62,000 nt of DNA, taken from contig CAJNDS010002379.1 of the NCBI GenBank assembly GCA_905221605.1, positions 1,075,001 to 1,137,000 of the forward strand, written 5' to 3'. The notes beneath the pieces were generated by a model. That model did no database searches. It was given only the letters and a program-made list of their open reading frames with translations, and was not told the DNA's origin. Every line of letters starts with the position of its first letter. Positions within the stretch are counted from its first letter, which is position 1. Below are positions 50,101 to 55,446 of this stretch, one piece after another. The position numbers and the translations under genes are program-made. The DNA comes from Symbiodinium natans. Lineage: Eukaryota > Sar > Dinophyceae > Suessiales > Symbiodiniaceae.

Positions 50101-52943
50101 TTGTGCTGGCCCCTGCGGGTCGTGTCATGGCCGCGGGGGCCGCCCAACCTGTTACCCCTCCTAAGGCCGCGCCTAAGGCCAAAGGGCGTCCCCTAGGGAC
50201 TCCTAGGACTTCGATCGTGCCAGCGAAGCCCAAGGTGTACCCTAGGCGCAACATCCCGGGCCCCAATGTCCTCGAGCCCGAGGACTCGCTCGAGGAAGAG
50301 GCAGCCCAAGCAGCTGAAGGTGTCGAGGAAGATAGTTCCAGCTCGGATCTTCCCGACACGCGGGCGCCTCCAGCCGCGGTCAGAGTGAAGGAGGACGAGG
50401 GGCCCGCTAGTGGGGCCCAGGCCGAGAGCACGGAGGAAGGAGTCCTCGTGCTCGGCCAGTCTGTGGTCACCAGCGCGAAGGAATACCTCGCGCGGTCCGA
50501 AGCTCTTCTTAGAGCGCAGAAGCTCCAGTCGAGAATACTGGAGGTTGCGGGAACTGCGATGGTGAAGCTGGAGAAGATCACCAAGCGGGAGGAGTCCCTC
50601 AAAACGCTGCGCCGAGAGGGAGAGAGTCGGGCGGCCGGGGAAGGCGCCGACGGGGAAGAGGTGTCTGACGATGGTCAGGACGCCCCCGGAACTGCAGGGC
50701 CGAGCGGTGCCGCCAGGCCTTCGGGAGGCGGGACCGCCCAGTCCGCCTCAGCCTCAGAGGAGCCTCGCCCCAACGCTGACGGCCACTACGGATGTTCGGC
50801 TCCGGGATGCGGGCTAGCGTTTGAGTCGCTGGTGCAGTACCACTTGCATCAGGCGGCCTGCCATGGCGCCTCTCTTCCGCCCAACCTGGGGATCAGCCCC
50901 TCCGCACCTCTTGACCCTTTTCGTCAGGACTGGCGGGGACGGCTGTTCCGCCGAGGAAAGGACGGTGGGTATGGGGAGGTGCCCATGCTCCGAGTGATTA
51001 GGTACCACAAAGCCAACGGGTACGATCACTCGAGAGTCCCGCTCCTGAGGCGAGGGGACCGAATCCAGCTTGAGGATGGATCGCACCACATCTATGGTGG
51101 TAGCCATCCGCCGGGGTGGCTTCGCGACGACCCCGAGCTGGACCCCCCTGGTGCTCCAGAGGGAAGCGATGGAGGGTCCACGCCCAAGAGCGAGCCCACG
51201 GAGGAGGCCGTGCCCGAGCCTCCGCGGAAGGCCGCTCCGCGCGGGCGGGCCCTCGAGCCGCCGAAGGGCGACGTCCAGCGACGCCTGGCCGAGCGTCGCT
51301 CCAAGCGAGATTACACGGAGGTCGTCAAGGACGAAGAGGTCTCGGTTGAGATGGAGGCTGCCACCGCGGATGAGGCGGACGAGGTCGCCCTCCCAGCCAA
51401 CCGAGCCTACGTCGAAGGCCGCTTTTACCCCTACGGCAGCTGGCGGTGCTTCTTCTGCGAAGCCATTAACCCGGTGACCGAGGACCAGTGCCTCACCACG
51501 CACGCGGGCGGCCCGAATGCGGGCGCCCCGTGCGACGGCCGATGGATCAATGGGATCGACATCGGGTGGTGGGAGGTGGATCCCCAAACCGCGCCGGAGC
51601 AATGGCGGCGGAGGTTTTCTGCCGAAGAGCTTGAAGACCAACAAGCGCGGGCAGATGCCGCGAGGCTCCTCAGCGATGAGGAACTCGCTGAAGCCCTCCA
51701 GGCGGCCGAGGAGGCGCAGGCGGCCGAGCGCGCCAAGAAGCGGGAGCGGCGCCAGGCGGAGAAGGCGGAGCGCGATGATCACATCAGCGAAGCGCTCCGC
51801 ATAGCAGGGTGGCAGTGCCCTAACTGCTATGAATGGAACCTTTCATTCAGGCAGTTGTGCTTTAGGTGCAGCACACCTCTCCGCTTGGCAGAGGTCGTGT
51901 CCCGCGGGATCCCGGATCCGCGGCGCGGCGAACAGAGGGACTCGGGCTCCGAGAGCAGCCAAGATGAGCTGGAGTACGAGATCCTTCTGGCCAATCGCGC
52001 GATGGATCAGGAAACGATCCAGCCTCTTCTTAGAAGCAAACACAAGAAGAGGGGCGGCAAGAGACGTCGCGAGGAGGCGACGCACGGCAAGGGCCGCGAC
52101 CCGTGGGGTGCTTGGGCAGACGCCCGTGGCAAGGGCCAGGGCAAGCCGAAGGGCAGGGGCAAGTCCGATGCCAAGGGCAAGCCCAAGGGGAGGGGCAAGT
52201 ACGCCTGGGGGGCTTTCGCCGCGGGCATTGTTGCCGCGCTCCAACCCCGCCCAAGCACCAGCTGGGTCCCAGCTTTCCCGTGCGGGTCGGCCCGGCCGCC
52301 GCCGAGTGTTCCGCTTCCGCCGCGGACCCCCTTTTTCCTGGGTCGCGGGCTCCTCAATCGGTTGATGCACGCCCTCAACGGTAACATCAACGGCTGGTGG
52401 GGCCTGGCGGCTGCAGCGTCGGCGCCGATTGCCTTGCAGTTGCACCGCGGGGCTGTGCATGTTGTCGAGGACTCTATGCACGCGGTTGCAACGATTTCGG
52501 CCGACGTGGTCGAGGAAATCGGTCACGGGGCGAGGCGGACCGTGTGGGTCGCCGGAACAGCCATCACTCTCGTGGTAGTGATCTTGTGCGGTGCTGTTCT
52601 GTGGTACGTGAGTCGTGCCGTTGCCAATCGCATTGCGCATTTGCGACATGGCAACACCGCGGCCCCTGAGGCGCGGCTGTCTCAGCTCCTTGGCTCCGAA
52701 GCGACGTTTGAGGTCGCGAGCACCAAGAAAGGGGTGACCCATAAGGTTTGGGTGCATCTCAAGGAGGAGACAGCTGCCTGTGGCTGTCGTGCTTACCTGG
52801 CAGAAGGACGCTGCGGGCATTGCGATGCCGCAATGGACACCGCTCGTTCCTTAGGGTTTTTGCACGCGGCCCAGCGAGGCGCGGGTCCTGCGCTCACAGA
52901 CTCCAGAGCTTGTGCCTTTGAGCACGGTAGTTTCGTACAGTAG
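38130..52943 (+). CDS. Retroelement Gag-Pol polyprotein with permuted reverse transcriptase and Tpt1 domain
   Basis: I take ATG 38130 (4,937 residues), since the 29 codons upstream are the leader duplication without an ATG. Order by residue: Gag 412-590; CCCH fingers at C659 and C732; protease-like 850-970 (D857-G-C-A, later LILGG); Cys cluster and hydrophobic segment 1118-1201; RT thumb/connection 1377-1470; RNase H with D1529, E1572, D1597, D1641; unknown domain 1720-1900; integrase zinc H2349/H2356/C2386/C2389 and core D2418, D2478, E2514; integrase C-terminal SH3-like near 2629; methyltransferase-like 2900-3130; RT fingers/palm 3280-3460 with D3377 and YVDD (D3447, D3448); Tpt1 3703-3940; zinc fingers C2H2 4222, RanBP2-like 4440 and 4563; membrane segment 4807-4829; SWIM finger 4884-4897. 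The stop lies 33 bases inside the right LTR. Presumably cleaved by its own protease. Confidence 0.9.
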   Translation: MSAEVAGQAEGVTLLEAIEGGDVPYPERMSYVAWLKWRRETGSRPLSKRDGVSTTPEQEAALWRKVMKFLHDAEGEDEEEEEEEEDSELVPEASGAGGDSPPRVDVGAAARELAMVPTGAAYVPATAPGSRPAGPSGPPSTAGSVPGTAEGLQAELRAIFRPDQEPVADYLTRVSRIVLALKAHGVTVSSRDLDALSTKATLLADEFSKIGGDWHPTKMVRRLRTRFSVAALRGGEDPEDAEEIQREIQCIGELILALGGKESSSQEKVWSSPSDVPVEAVGPRSPGLPQPATASGLGVSLDRGGLHTAEAAGGPSAARDLGATDGDSPLRAKLAALEMEIEALKRGSDGGGSQTGSQNPAGDFAAALAAQTEALKEALAQRGGQSSITTVKTDLTWPTLTDDKSDARDVVLFYEEFEDVCALANNCRGMSAREKLLALRGRCRGSRMKTYTNAYRAAWKSGEVLSDPQAVYDRIKNKHLMFGESREEREVRVDGEHASLAKGKLTGHQFEPLFEASIADLEAVGLGKTPRELYLSYLRKMPPYLQKEIRNDKRLWPGDPKDGGLRGPQTWEESHKVVLEYEQREAAHRAVSHSVYSTTGSPSADPSVALAEAQKEIRSLKAAAKAAAKGAAAAAKAGADQTFAAASKGAGKGADKKICFHFRDHGNCPKGDACPFSHDKELRRKALAAKKGDQTFATAKGKGKGKGGGKAKASAKPKAAAKGAAKPPGTVCPFFSKNGSCKKGASCDMVHNLTTSGGTPALPANWAAPSGASMSNPFAAFSVQIGSSGVQAGVSGAAGRAAVQQHALPLSKGGWDKFATLDDLPKDWWSLADNEPGGYQYRTVVQVLDRKVECMLDGCAGANHVTEELVVGMMNRAAELGIGTEDPGFPVVRLEKWVHPEYVHGIASGAPVPLKGAAVLRVTLLEGRTADDCRPNTEIFVRCKIAARGTSDWHGLILGGRALDCAGRMGLGFRPGPDFHVLDTLGIRMPRCEDHSKTRKDRAYAFEARLSSLDDASCTEPGGGSRELLRYDGEEPLELSPGDGVLVPVVREQGVSAEGSLSEVVLPVECGVEAVPGLWPTGEGKGFVLLAAQECDHSLQPGEVVAEVRSGLVSTAACGCGAVETVFESEPSPQACADCGVAVASVDHDPCFACGSASRAAARSFQGCSSCARSFGRLRTGARIGVLSVLAAVTVLASVWGGSGPVGRPVEEPGVLTCLDHLPSVDSWWEAPGGYASVWGRRPAQKDLGTLAVEKAPYETCLLQRVGEAWRLWDTRDLRVAESVACSDEVPVTERLAVFRTRKGPRWAGWREGSATAGRGASDAVRPADAVDTARCPSYHIVESWDIEKMIEEPPTDYYYEKLAADMRARHPKACPHLLDHLVSLEGFLDKSILFGFSFGISKAEVCVSKGKLLGHNIGRDGSSPDEERCQAVIDFPPLWEKLHIQQFLGCANWLRGYLPVEYGHAAKILGQWQKPGAVFPEGGLGSAATEGCKAFKAIKRMMQNRINLATFDEASAADGSCPLEQIADASGIAVGGSVVQMTRDLSQLKVLMTHSKSLTPAQQNWPPLIQEAFAQLEVKRATRRMFGSIRTLCWTDHANLTRAQTSDIGMDPKLVRWVAEILMDGSEIRSLSGRSATLGDSFSRNPKDRDALLAARTKDLEGLSGQLRGFDLDQYLGEGTEGDGPVPWAVGNDAVPEPAGRVQAAAVPMCVVAALPVRVMVVFDYARWKEQDAELTEIRRVFQASLPGVSVAVRGCWGPFEDTDGLASHFDCGAGRLAGTKKIKRIRVDLLTSCAKVLREASGFRPQFLVGLGQGGLVTAVLRWPLVVELTLQARNLQRKEARAVGEAWAGIKAIWAVRPRLWRTQQGHLEVAEACPELKKDFPEPPLRGFGIVGKQALGAEVLRSLRLDAVRSIDDASIRGMLDEPSRPLWDHEGLCICGKRTYLFSRCPACIEKEAVDTSVEIAEREELEPPLEGDLEAHEVGLEVNSVLATLDRTGGLFRVRSSTIQQWAVGFRTTPKDAPVPTAYGMLSGKIWKKGHSMKLSLGSQHKDLSKWGDVKPYWTTWVVREDGAVVAGHNCSPLDAVQGDIVVHWSSVVNWHGHRHVVNEQCEVLWRSKGKEVALDPSFGKLIALVGRVTQVIGWRVTGEASDPRSSARQASRVLAQFSASNEGVEGHWTAGAISRGKNANECKPKDRVLAFMGEEHKGPAVVLELVSHSPILCIWDHSSTKVKVEFKGGVQSLSLIAEEDENRREQLAVEARDAANISEFRVTGSLRTAWYEGQRRDPSLAGSIRKPEPPMVISGDGLLEREVTLRTGQTVVVPVVPNGAAGANGVTWRRACYNSVHCGVLGAHRSAEVTIKLLERAVWWPDLEKDVRTWVAKCLACIKGRSRPTKVEARAVKCGAETCWQEVSVDCEGPNREDREGHRYSLTYFDCLSHAVLLEPMRSLTHAEVRRAFVRCVLRSRTIPSLIRSDRGPEFKNALMAELSAMLGTEWRFSAPLRPCELGANERVHQEVQKVLGAVVRQVGASLSEAWADWLVVAEYVIDNTPGPHGYTPRDLERSWSLALPLEKDVLRDALQFEPISDWARSQFKQFSELAAAVREHWTRSSEARAKLANRHRRTVDLKPGDRVVWNAPRARSEGAGRVPWKPGLTGPWRVLEVKGHRLTLEPVSMESGGTSSARRGPMEAHAEDCILVPADADGAESREPVVFEDDETGGDGSSRPSLGQQVQGDAKQVEFTLTRRGRDFVLRLGDRIAYRGVGGGPKVCRLGRVTQVDAARAQVGVHRYLPDASGVRVKWRLAYIAEDGALTLSEGTRPAHEAVSVKEIISKIDLNRDGVLAAASARKLDKGAYSLQDRTLERASRAGTSVLSIQEALADLLVAEPRALQPRASPESGAVESWFRQYFLGGVADVLEVAWGDAVVSDAARRHGYRVVPAFVQGKQAYGITWNLAAEEHLEAISGAVLRTEPKVLVIGLEGKNVPRAFLQLVVRCAQERTRAGAHVALRLQAQKGEWEPWRLEEWGALFGTLAEPRWPWAFVRADMCQFARASGRGNLVESGALWLADFSLESVGLRCSRPDALGAVRHKHVERAQADYNLIGAAFCASLQDLGLRGAEELCTAAVESFPATAGADSAAAAPQPSPVVPLPDVRSGEDLTPAERAELDKEVDKYAAEKEAFWRTKADAKDWDSVRADLEVYALAGEKVAEDPRRTEAYRDLVWSGLKIEPGPTRPGLTDADIAAVREVIRRKAAGFWVEDTTRTTVRKFAHDCIPTGPPVSSQPHSLRGESAQWVDDKLEEECKRGQLIRGSSAWGSAPFPTKEMPSYKRHRKRRLVVDYRRVNARIKRSTYYCRRGSDVLAAAVGSVWYTFVDAVSGFNQIRNTKRAREVLAIVARSGKYLPVGLTFGPINGPDDFNFVVDRAYAPGRGRRLKYTKEWIAYVDDLTVRTGRVIDGQFFTDAQAEGAVREACAKGAVAAPQSASSALEALGVRGAHNSKRANHDAARSDQNHPTRVLMLRMLGLFGCFCVQGGCFWGGPFPRSPVCGQKDFSSFVACSFVRLSRSQCVGSRPRGSVQGRSRSRRSLKAPTLRKLPKPPPQRFKCVVEPRVGSPSPRSCLCTAPRCGSRPDRAGATDRSPGPSWSTTRPRCGPCPGRAGAAAYHYCTPAPCSGPCPGRSRARQVSLAHRRSSKAAGLSAAMGGGGSKGRGKSKSPGPKGRKGPPTIDDVQRLLVRCMRHGEGGCRGRFGPGGLYPVDELIEQLGITINQYNQAVAHDASQRKPRLDTSHAGFLRAFQGHSADCGHPMGFMMEGLSETAIDDLIRQYGPAMWHGTDLHVVPSLLQNGLIPGGGPGGRLGVHYVLGHCPTQWEDGRRGFRRGSTCIVEVRLAVLRDAGVPIYAGADGVALTGQIRATGISRIWALPRGSPVYSDLIAELEVDRLVLRVDLKSLGDPSAGPNPPLGRGPKLGTVQASQAAAASSGAASSSTVVLAPAGRVMAAGAAQPVTPPKAAPKAKGRPLGTPRTSIVPAKPKVYPRRNIPGPNVLEPEDSLEEEAAQAAEGVEEDSSSSDLPDTRAPPAAVRVKEDEGPASGAQAESTEEGVLVLGQSVVTSAKEYLARSEALLRAQKLQSRILEVAGTAMVKLEKITKREESLKTLRREGESRAAGEGADGEEVSDDGQDAPGTAGPSGAARPSGGGTAQSASASEEPRPNADGHYGCSAPGCGLAFESLVQYHLHQAACHGASLPPNLGISPSAPLDPFRQDWRGRLFRRGKDGGYGEVPMLRVIRYHKANGYDHSRVPLLRRGDRIQLEDGSHHIYGGSHPPGWLRDDPELDPPGAPEGSDGGSTPKSEPTEEAVPEPPRKAAPRGRALEPPKGDVQRRLAERRSKRDYTEVVKDEEVSVEMEAATADEADEVALPANRAYVEGRFYPYGSWRCFFCEAINPVTEDQCLTTHAGGPNAGAPCDGRWINGIDIGWWEVDPQTAPEQWRRRFSAEELEDQQARADAARLLSDEELAEALQAAEEAQAAERAKKRERRQAEKAERDDHISEALRIAGWQCPNCYEWNLSFRQLCFRCSTPLRLAEVVSRGIPDPRRGEQRDSGSESSQDELEYEILLANRAMDQETIQPLLRSKHKKRGGKRRREEATHGKGRDPWGAWADARGKGQGKPKGRGKSDAKGKPKGRGKYAWGAFAAGIVAALQPRPSTSWVPAFPCGSARPPPSVPLPPRTPFFLGRGLLNRLMHALNGNINGWWGLAAAASAPIALQLHRGAVHVVEDSMHAVATISADVVEEIGHGARRTVWVAGTAITLVVVILCGAVLWYVSRAVANRIAHLRHGNTAAPEARLSQLLGSEATFEVASTKKGVTHKVWVHLKEETAACGCRAYLAEGRCGHCDAAMDTARSLGFLHAAQRGAGPALTDSRACAFEHGSFVQ
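39363..40385 (+). other. Gag region with two CCCH zinc fingers
   Basis: A Gag capsid-like helical region (YEEFEDVCAL..., MKTYTNAYRAAW, YLSYLRKMPPYLQKEI) is followed by Lys/Ala/Gly-rich spacers and two C-x8-C-x5-C-x3-H fingers. CCCH fingers replace the usual CCHC knuckles, implying RNA binding of another chemistry. Lys-Gly repeats are typical of dinoflagellate proteins. Confidence 0.8.
40680..41060 (+). other. Divergent retropepsin-like protease
   Basis: M-L-D-G-C-A-G-A-N-H-V takes the place of the D-S/T-G-A active-site loop, and W-H-G-L-I-L-G-G-R-A-L matches the I-I-L-G-x-x-x-L strand near the end of retropepsins. The active-site spelling is atypical (D-G-C-A), so activity is uncertain. Confidence 0.55.
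42258..43085 (+). other. RT thumb/connection plus RNase H, without fingers and palm
   Basis: H-L-L-D-H-L...K-L-L-G-H-N-I-G-R-D-G and Q-Q-F-L-G-C-A-N-W-L-R-G-Y match the part of Ty3/gypsy RT that normally follows YVDD. RNase H follows with all four acidic residues (I-A-D-A-S, Q-E-A-F, W-T-D-H, L-G-D-S-F-S-R). The catalytic palm is not upstream but 6 kb downstream. Confidence 0.8.
45120..46170 (+). other. Integrase: HHCC finger, DD35E core, C-terminal domain
   Basis: The zinc finger ends C-L-A-C. The core has S-V-D-C-E-G, R-S-D-R-G-P-E-F and A-N-E-R-V-H, with exactly 35 residues between the second Asp and the Glu. The C-terminal G-D-R-V-V-W...L-T-G-P-W-R-V-L resembles the GPF/SH3 module of Ty3/gypsy integrases. 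Confidence 0.85.
46830..47510 (+). other. Methyltransferase-like domain, probably degenerate
   Basis: D-V-L-E-V-A-W-G-D-A, a V-V-P strand and K-V-L-V-I-G-L-E-G resemble the order of motifs in Rossmann-type methyltransferases, but the glycine-rich loop is poor. The function is a guess; it may be a structural relic. Confidence 0.3.
47970..48520 (+). other. Reverse transcriptase fingers and palm (YVDD)
   Basis: R-R-L-V-V-D-Y-R-R-V-N, then Y-T-F-V-D-A-V-S-G-F-N-Q-I (motif A), L-T-F-G-P-I-N-G-P-D-D-F (motif B region) and W-I-A-Y-V-D-D-L (motif C). All three catalytic Asp are present. The usual thumb does not follow; the frame instead runs into a Ser/Arg/Pro-rich linker. Confidence 0.85.
49005..49178 (+). 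repeat. Three diverged repeats before the Tpt1 module
   Basis: CCCCGCTGCGGG...GCGCGGGAGCG-type units at about 49005, 49080 and 49141 lie just before the internal ATG 49236. They recall the duplicated leader before ATG 38130 and suggest that the downstream module was once a separate cistron. Confidence 0.5.
49236..49960 (+). other. Tpt1/KptA-type RNA 2'-phosphotransferase domain
   Basis: C-M-R-H-G-E, then S-Q-R-K-P-R-L, F-L-R-A-F-Q-G-H-S, M-W-H-G-T, L-L-Q-N-G-L and G-R-L-G-V-H-Y follow the order of Tpt1/KptA motifs (LRH, QRF, IRAxQGHS, YHGT, GL, RxHVHL). The R-H-R-R catalytic set is present as R3740, H3741, R3796 and R3858 of the polyprotein. Tpt1 removes a 2'-phosphate from RNA splice junctions using NAD+, and relatives ADP-ribosylate phosphorylated nucleic acid ends. 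It begins at an in-frame Met. Confidence 0.8.
50790..52830 (+). other. C-terminal zinc-finger/membrane module
   Basis: C2H2 finger (C-x4-C-x12-H-x4-H), two RanBP2-like fingers (W-R-C-F-F-C, W-Q-C-P-N-C), an acidic/coiled stretch, a basic GKGK tail, a hydrophobic helix (T-A-I-T-L-V-V-V-I-L-C-G-A-V-L-W-Y-V) and a SWIM finger C-x-C-x8-C-x-H. The position matches that of env in retroviruses, but there is no signal peptide and no recognised glycoprotein. Confidence 0.7.
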
Positions 52944-53083
52944 CTCTTAGGTTGCTGTGCGGTCCGACCGGACGCACTCAGGCGTAGCTGCACAAGTGCT
53001 TGAACTCGCGAAGTCGTAAAACAGCGTGGCCGGGCTGTGATTGCATTGGTTTAGTGCAAGTCCAGTGCTGGTCGACTTCACAA
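52906..53083 (+). repeat. 3' LTR of the giant retroelement
   Basis: Identical by eye to 37769-37946. The polyprotein frame continues 33 bases past TGTG into this LTR and ends at TAG 52941-52943. Confidence 0.9.
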
Positions 53084-53327
53084 ATTGTATAATTATATAA
53101 TTATATAATTATATAATTATATAATTATATAATTATATAATTATATAATTATATAATTATATAATTATATAATTATACAATTATATAATTATATAATTTT
53201 CTAATTTTATATAATTACATAATTCTATAATTATATAATCATATAGTTATATAATTATATAAGTATATAATTATAGAATTATATAATTATATAATTATAT
53301 AATTATATAATGATATAATTATATAGT

Positions 53328-53355
<28 letters not shown>
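53084..53355. repeat. TATAATTA array, right of the retroelement
   Basis: About 270 bases of TATAATTA-type units ending in a (TA) run, abutting the LTR. Confidence 0.95.
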
Positions 53356-53358
<3 letters not shown>

Positions 53359-53630
53359 CTTATAGGGTTTATGTACCCTTTAAAAAGTAAGATGGTGCCC
53401 AGCTATGGCCGAGAAGCGCTTTGCGTCCCAGTCAACGCAGACGGCTGCCTCCTGCTTCCCGCCATTCCTAGTTCAGGGCTGGGACATGGTGGGAGAGCAT
53501 TGAAAATTTACAAGCTTCTGTTCCTTATGGAGTTTTAAGTACCCTTAAAAACGTAAAATGTTACCTTTATAAGTTTCTATTCCTTATTGAGTTTTTAAGT
53601 ACCCTGAAAAAATGTAGGAATGTTGCCCCA
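53356..53630. repeat. Three imperfect TTCCTTAT...AAGTACCCTTAAAAA repeats
   Basis: Copies start at 53356, 53521 and 53580 (the last two 59 bases apart). The last one overlaps the 3' end of the nucleoside hydrolase frame, so the final residues of that frame are probably not genuine. Confidence 0.7.
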
Positions 53631-54808
53631 CGATGACAGAGATTCCGGATCATCTGCACGAAAAGCACCACGGCAGACTCATCCCAGTAGCGGAGATCCT
53701 CCGGGGCCTCGTTGGCGGCAACGGACAGAGTCGTTACCAGCTTTGTCAAGACGGCAGCTCTGTCCCCGTCGCAAGATGCTGGTATGAAATCGGTGTCGTT
53801 GAGGAAGAACCGCATGCCCTCCGTGTAGGTGGAAGTTGCCAAAACCAGAGATTTGCCGAAAGAGAAGACGGAGTTGGCGGCGACTGGATCACTGAAGACA
53901 TTCCATTCCGTACCTGGTGGGTTCCCCGTGAAGGAGGTGTCTGGAGCAGAGTAAGGCCAAACCTTGTCAGTTGGGCTACTGGATCTGGGAACGACGATGC
54001 CACCTGAGAAGTAGATGCGATCCACCTTCCGCTCGAACAGTCTCGGGGACTCCTGCAAGAAGTGTGCCAGATTGGTTAAAGGCCCTAAAGCAATGACGTT
54101 CACTTTCCTGCGACTCCTCCGTAATGTCTCTTGCAATAACAAGCCAGTGTACATCCAGCTGGGTGGCCGCATGTTGAAGGGCAAGCCAACATGCTGGCTG
54201 AGGAAGTTGCCAAGTCCGGTCTGCAACCTGGGATTCGGCAGCTTATTCGGCTCCTTTAGGTTCAACTGCGTGTCCGAGTTGTAGAATGGCGAGTATGCCA
54301 CAGGTATGTCCGGCTGACCAAAATACTGGGTCAGGCGCATGACGCTCACAACACCGGCCCATTGCTGCGACCAGCCATCACACCCCACCGTGATGGCGAG
54401 CACCTCAATATCCGGCTGAGCAAGCCTTGGTAGGCCCAGAAAAACCATATCATAATAAGGGGAACCATTTCTACAATAAGGGTAACCATATTTTAAAAGC
54501 GGTAACCATATTATCATGAGGGCACGCTTTTGGGGTTGGTCATGTTGTAAGGGAGCCCATGAACCCCACAAAAATGGTGCAAAGCGTACCACCGGGCTAC
54601 CAAGAAGCACAAAGGCGATGGCCATCTGGTCGTCCGTGTCAGCATCGGTATCAATGATGACGGGGGTCCGATGGCCATTATCTTCTAAGGATTGGAAACG
54701 TTGCAGTAGCGAGACCGCTTCCTCAAGCCCCTCATGGCCTGCAGCCCCTGTGACGCTCGCAAGGACAGCCAGGGCACAAGCCACTGGGAGAAATGAAGGG
54801 CTCATCAA
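53567..54808 (-). CDS. Secreted-type nucleoside hydrolase (IunH family), one in-frame intron
   Basis: Splits N-glycosidic bonds of nucleosides for purine/pyrimidine salvage. A signal peptide (residues 1-24) suggests secretion or a vacuolar site. V-I-I-D-T-D-A-D-T-D-D (residues 50-60) is the calcium-binding motif; V-N-V-I-A-L-G-P-L-T-N-L-A and N-V-F-S-D-P-V-A-A-N-S-V-F are the other family blocks, and W-D-E-S-A-V is the late metal/substrate Asp region. The 413-codon frame carries an extra 59 codons after LLGSP that are absent from the family. They read as a 177-base intron (54416-54592, GT...AG, multiple of three) without a stop; removal joins LLGSP to PDIEVLAITV. The C-terminal 30-40 residues of the family are missing and replaced by repeat-derived sequence, so a last exon is lost or lies elsewhere. 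Confidence 0.85.
   Translation of the reverse strand: MMSPSFLPVACALAVLASVTGAAGHEGLEEAVSLLQRFQSLEDNGHRTPVIIDTDADTDDQMAIAFVLLGSPVVRFAPFLWGSWAPLQHDQPQKRALMIIWLPLLKYGYPYCRNGSPYYDMVFLGLPRLAQPDIEVLAITVGCDGWSQQWAGVVSVMRLTQYFGQPDIPVAYSPFYNSDTQLNLKEPNKLPNPRLQTGLGNFLSQHVGLPFNMRPPSWMYTGLLLQETLRRSRRKVNVIALGPLTNLAHFLQESPRLFERKVDRIYFSGGIVVPRSSSPTDKVWPYSAPDTSFTGNPPGTEWNVFSDPVAANSVFSFGKSLVLATSTYTEGMRFFLNDTDFIPASCDGDRAAVLTKLVTTLSVAANEAPEDLRYWDESAVVLFVQMIRNLCHRGATFLHFFRVLKNSIRNRNL
54416..54592 (-). other. In-frame 177-base intron in the nucleoside hydrolase
   Basis: Starts GTGGTACG and ends TTGCTCAG on the minus strand. It contains four related ATGGTTACC/ATGGTTCCCC blocks. Its length is divisible by three and it has no stop, so unspliced RNA would still be translatable. 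Confidence 0.65.
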
Positions 54809-55059
54809 CCAAAAGCGAAGCGTCCAGCTACTACAATGTTGGCAACGTTCGAGTTTTTTTCTGCGTCGTATGTTTTCGCTTCTATGGAAGTACGACTATA
54901 CTGGAAGAAATCATGTGCAAGGGCAGCCATGGAAACGTGTCCAGACATGGGCCTCACATTTTTTTGTTTAGGGTGCAGGGTAGGGTTTCGGGTTTCGGGT
55001 TAGGGTTAGGGTTTGGGGTTTAGGGTTTAGGGTTTAGGGTTTAGGGTTTCGGGTTTAGG

Positions 55060-55110
55060 CGTGTCGAAGATCGCCCCCAAACTTTGAGCCCAATCTGTGT
55101 TGGATCACCT
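55060..55110 (-). CDS. Possible isolated exon (VIQHRLGSKFGGDLRH)
   Basis: Follows a good TTTGCAG acceptor and has coding-like composition. It lies upstream of the nucleoside hydrolase on the same strand, between telomere-type arrays. No partner exons or family identified. Confidence 0.3.
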
Positions 55111-55446
55111 GCAAACGAGAAGGGGATAGCGGCTTGGGGTTTAGGGTTTAGGGTTTAAGGTTTAGGGTTTAGGTTCAGGGTTTAGGGTTTAGGGTTTAGG
55201 GTTTGGGGTTTGGGGTTTGGGGTTTGGGGTTTGGGGTTTATGGTGTCTTGCCTCATAGACTCCCCACAACCACTAGCCAGTACATGCACCTGGTTTTGTT
55301 TTCTCTGCAGCGCGCCAAAACCTTATACGTTATCCAGTAGTTCATCCAAATCAAGCTGCAGGTTCCTTCTGTATGGTTAGTATTTAATTGCATTATAGTC
55401 GTGTTATAGCAGTAATATAGAAAATCTTCTAGTAGTATTTTTTAAA

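Larger units (their letters stand above)
37769..53083 (+). mobile_element. Giant LTR retrotransposon (about 15.3 kb), young and intact
   Basis: Two identical 178-base LTRs enclose a single open frame of about 4,940 codons with Gag, protease, RNase H, integrase and reverse transcriptase parts. Integrase and RNase H are of Ty3/gypsy type. It is far larger than usual elements (5-10 kb), and the extra length is accessory domains after integrase. Identical LTRs and an unbroken frame indicate very recent insertion and probable activity. Confidence 0.9.
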
